From assembly GCA_027422505.1 (NCBI GenBank), contig JAPQWV010000005.1, positions 13,955,501 to 14,019,500 on the forward strand: DNA of 64,000 bases, read 5' to 3'. Both the position numbers and the translations under genes were made by a program. This document shows positions 61,461 through 64,000 of the stretch, piece by piece (the stretch's first letter is position 1; the number at the start of each line of letters is the position of its first letter). Source of the DNA: Craterostigma plantagineum. Taxonomy: Eukaryota > Streptophyta > Magnoliopsida > Lamiales > Linderniaceae. The notes under the pieces were generated by a model, which saw only the letters and a list, made by a program, of their open reading frames with translations, ran no database searches and had not been told where the DNA came from.

Positions 61461-62975
61461 AAAACAATAAACTTCGTAAAGAGAATCGAATGGTTTAGAA
61501 GTCTTATATCGTCTCACGAAGCTTCGCATTTTTCGAGTGTCTCTGACTTGTATTTATGAACTTATGAATCCTTGTATTTATTGTCGTAGAGAATCAATAA
61601 TGGAAAATATAATCTCTGGTATGATAATCCATATTTAAGTTGATTCTACCCATATATGATTTGAATCCTGATTTGACTTGATTTCTTCCATATTTGGCCT
61701 GCTTCTCTCAATATTTGATGATTTTCTTTACTTATTTAACAAATCTCTACAAGGCTTACCTTATGTAGATCTTTTGTATAAAAGGAATATATTACAATCA
61801 CTTATGGTAATAATTTGAGATTAATTTAAATATCTCAATAAATAGCAATTTAACTAAATGACTTTATTTTATTTCTTGTAATTGATATGTGGGAGACTTT
61901 CACTTAAATCCCTATTTGCAAACTTTCTATCACATAACTCCCTTGAGAAATATATCACTTAGGTACCTAACTGATCGACACGCGGTGCACTATGAAAAGT
62001 GCAGGTGCGACCAGTGATAAATAAAACGAATACGTAGTTACTATCACCGACGTGCTATAGCAGTGGACCTATCGTTTGTAGTGTCGTAAGGTGAGTAAAC
62101 GAGTATCGAACACGAGGAATAAACTTGATTACTAGTAACGACCTATCGACTCGATATTTAGCCTAAATAAGGTGCTAGATTATTTGTACTACGAACTATC
62201 CTAACAGATCAATCCTAAATCAACGAGAGATTAAGATAATACGACTAAACTGATAAGAGTGTTTTTAGATAAAATAGTGTGCTCGGGATTCGAATCCCGC
62301 TAGGTACTATCGACTGAGACAATGAAATATCGTTCCTATGTGATTCTTGACTAAATCGCAGTAATTTCCTACCCACTCCCGAATTTGCTATCGCCATAGA
62401 CGCTCGCGGGGATCTAAGATTCAATAATTACTAACGCGAGGATCGAATATTCGCTTTCGCCCTATACTCGAATCCTATCATCTACGATCGGCCTAATCGT
62501 TGTTTAGCGTCGCCCTAAAGGATCTTCCACACATTCACTTTAACACATAGATATATTAAAGCGAAGAAACACTTTCATAGATCGCTAAATAGTCAAAACA
62601 CACGAGTCACGATAAACATATGTCTTAAATACGAATTAACCTAGCGTTCATCTACTACCAAACACATAAGAGAATTAGCTACTCATCATTGAAAGAGAAA
62701 CAACGAAGGAATTAAGGAACAAGGATGAAAGACTCATGATCTTGATGTACTGATGGATCTGGGATGGTATTGTGGATGACTCGTCGTTCCTCGTTCAATT
62801 CGGCGTGATTTCGTCGTTGATCCGTCTCTTGCGCTTCTCGAGTGGAATTCTCCGTTCTGGGTGTCTCCTTTTTGACTATATATGCTTAGGGTTATGATAT
62901 GATAGGTCTCCCTTCTTTTTGAATCGAAATCCGGATTTTATACTGAAATTCGCTAGCTTCACAGCCTGGGACATG
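61461..62975. other. Noncoding sequence, probably retroelement-derived
   Basis: No coding sequence was recognised. 61950-61990 resembles the GGTACC repeat upstream of the adenylate kinase gene. 62050-62700 contains phrases (CGAGTATCGAACACGAGGA, TTGACTAAATCGCAGTAA) of a type often seen in noncoding parts of plant gypsy elements; this is memory-based and weak. CGGGATTCGAATCCCG at 62284-62299 is a perfect palindrome resembling a tRNA T-arm, but no tRNA body surrounds it. Confidence 0.35.
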
Positions 62976-63272
62976 GGCATTCACGGCCGTGACCATCATC
63001 GCTTTACTTCGCGCGCTAGGCCCTGTGTCACGGCCAAGTGCACTGGTCTTCACGGCCGTGATTGTCTTAACTTCAACTCTCTGCCGTGGTTCACGGCCTG
63101 GTGCATTATCATTCACTGCCGTGACGTTCTTCAGTTTGTACTTCGTCGCTCACTGCCCGATGTCACGGCCTAGTGCAATGGGATTCACAGCCGTGACTGT
63201 TGCCTTCAACGCTTGGCTTACCTTTCTGCCCGTTGTCACGGCATCGTGCCTGAGGTTTCACGGCCGTGACAC
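62976..63272. repeat. Array of TCACGGCCGTGA palindromes, 63-73 bp period
   Basis: Perfect 12-bp palindromes lie at 62981-62992, 63050-63061 and 63258-63269, with one-base variants at 63113-63124 and 63185-63196. Each unit also carries a second TGTCACGGCC(A/T)AGTGCA-type block. The unit sequence between is diverged, but the palindrome is conserved. Confidence 0.92.
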
Positions 63273-64000
63273 GTCCCTAATATCTTCATACTTGCTCCGT
63301 TTTGCTTCGTTTTCGCTCCTTTTCGCTCAAAAGCCGTCCTAAGGTCCTACAATGTGCAAATAAGTGTAAATAGAGCATATAAATGCAAGAAACAATGAAG
63401 GTTACTCTATTATATCCCAAATAATTGCTACAATAAACGTACTAGTATATGTTTATTAAACCTTCCCACGCTTAAGCATTTGCTTGTCCTCAAGTAAATT
63501 AGAAGTTAGGCATCAAATCAAGATGGCGGCATGATCGTTCGCAATTTATCAACGCAGCTAGGAATCACAAAATGGAATCAAGCAAACAATTATGAACAGT
63601 ACACTAATGATCGGCACCTATCAACCCGAACTTCCTTTGCATTACTAATCGAGACTCATACCTCACAAGGATTCGCTCAAATCACTCAGTGTATAGGCTA
63701 GTATAACTGTGAATCGCTCAAATCGTGCGCTAGTTCAACCCCTACCATAGGGTTGTAAGCTAATCGCATATCTACTACTTAAAGTGGCAAGCATAAATCT
63801 GAGGGTCTTTTCGGGTCGAAACGGGTCAGATAATAATGAGGTGACAAGCATAGATACTGAACACGTAATCCTGAAGCTAGACATATAAGCGAAAACTCAA
63901 AGAATATAGCATGATCAAACTGATAGTCACATGCCCCAACATAAGACTCAACATTTTCGCTCTCAACTCAGTTTCCTTTCATTTTCTGCTCTTTCAGCTT
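63273..64000. other. Noncoding right end, probably retroelement-derived
   Basis: No protein was recognised. The phrase CTTCCCACGCTTAAGCATTT near 63462 followed by GCTTGTCCTCAAGTAAATT resembles a motif recurring in noncoding parts of plant gypsy elements. The element itself would lie to the right of the window. Confidence 0.3.

Noticed and set aside
60975..61529. 184-codon open frame on the - strand rich in Arg, Lys and Ser
   Set aside because: Its sequence is the translation of the TCTTGATCTTCGAG repeat; no domain or conserved motif.
62284..62299. CGGGATTCGAATCCCG, resembling a tRNA T-arm
   Set aside because: No acceptor, D-arm or anticodon arm fits the flanks, so it is only a palindrome.
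62976..63272. Possible CRISPR array
   Set aside because: The genome is plant, unit lengths vary, and the repeated part is a 12-bp palindrome with decayed flanks.

Overview
The window is nuclear DNA of a flowering plant, probably a eudicot. The evidence is the set of plant-specific repeat families (Tat-type and chromodomain Ty3/gypsy, Ty1/copia, DUF4283-type L1 LINEs, a CACTA element, hAT and Stowaway elements) plus one intron-containing nuclear gene for an organelle-targeted adenylate kinase. It is almost entirely a nest of transposable elements. Nothing bacterial, plasmid or CRISPR-like is present.

Layout. (1) 1-14084: a Tat-type gypsy element on + (Tat-1) is broken in gag by a SIRE-like copia on - (Copia-1, 467-4934), which is itself broken by the 3' end of an L1 LINE (LINE-3, 1-466). 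The 3' LTR of Tat-1 is split by a complete solo LTR (9835-13147) of a Tekay/Del-like family with a perfect 5-bp target duplication. (2) 14085-16203: a decayed LTR-element remnant holding a 1146-bp CACTA element with an ATT duplication. (3) 16204-29455: a second, inverted Tat element (Tat-2, -), strongly decayed and lacking its RT core. It is interrupted by a nearly intact 6.7-kb LINE (LINE-1, 20851-27570) with a 15-bp target duplication. (4) 29456-44423: a chromovirus (Tekay-1, +) whose 3' LTR is interrupted by a second LINE (LINE-2, 35749-41724) with a 15-bp duplication. Both LINE-2 ORFs are uninterrupted. (5) 44424-52190: a probable old LTR fragment, a copia element on - (Copia-2) and the 5' LTR plus leader of a copia on + (Copia-3). 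(6) 52230-56205: a decayed MULE transposase gene with a C-terminal OTU-like domain (-), a ~33-bp palindromic array next to its 5' exon, and a 937-bp hAT-type element. (7) 56206-59432: a GGTACC-rich repeat, then the host adenylate kinase gene in four exons. (8) 59433-64000: noncoding, with a Stowaway MITE, simple repeats and an array of TCACGGCCGTGA palindromes.

Biology. The adenylate kinase gene is the only evident host gene. The main result is that LINE-2 keeps both ORFs intact, and that LINE-1 and LINE-2 share an ATGA overlap between ORF1 and ORF2, which suggests coupled translation. A second is that the two Tat elements share a protein-level-conserved reading frame on the antisense strand between pol and the 3' LTR. 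A third is that several unrelated repeats here carry short arrays of near-perfect palindromes.

Limits: everything was read by eye from the sequence. Clade names are inferred from motifs, and boundaries given without a target duplication are approximate.
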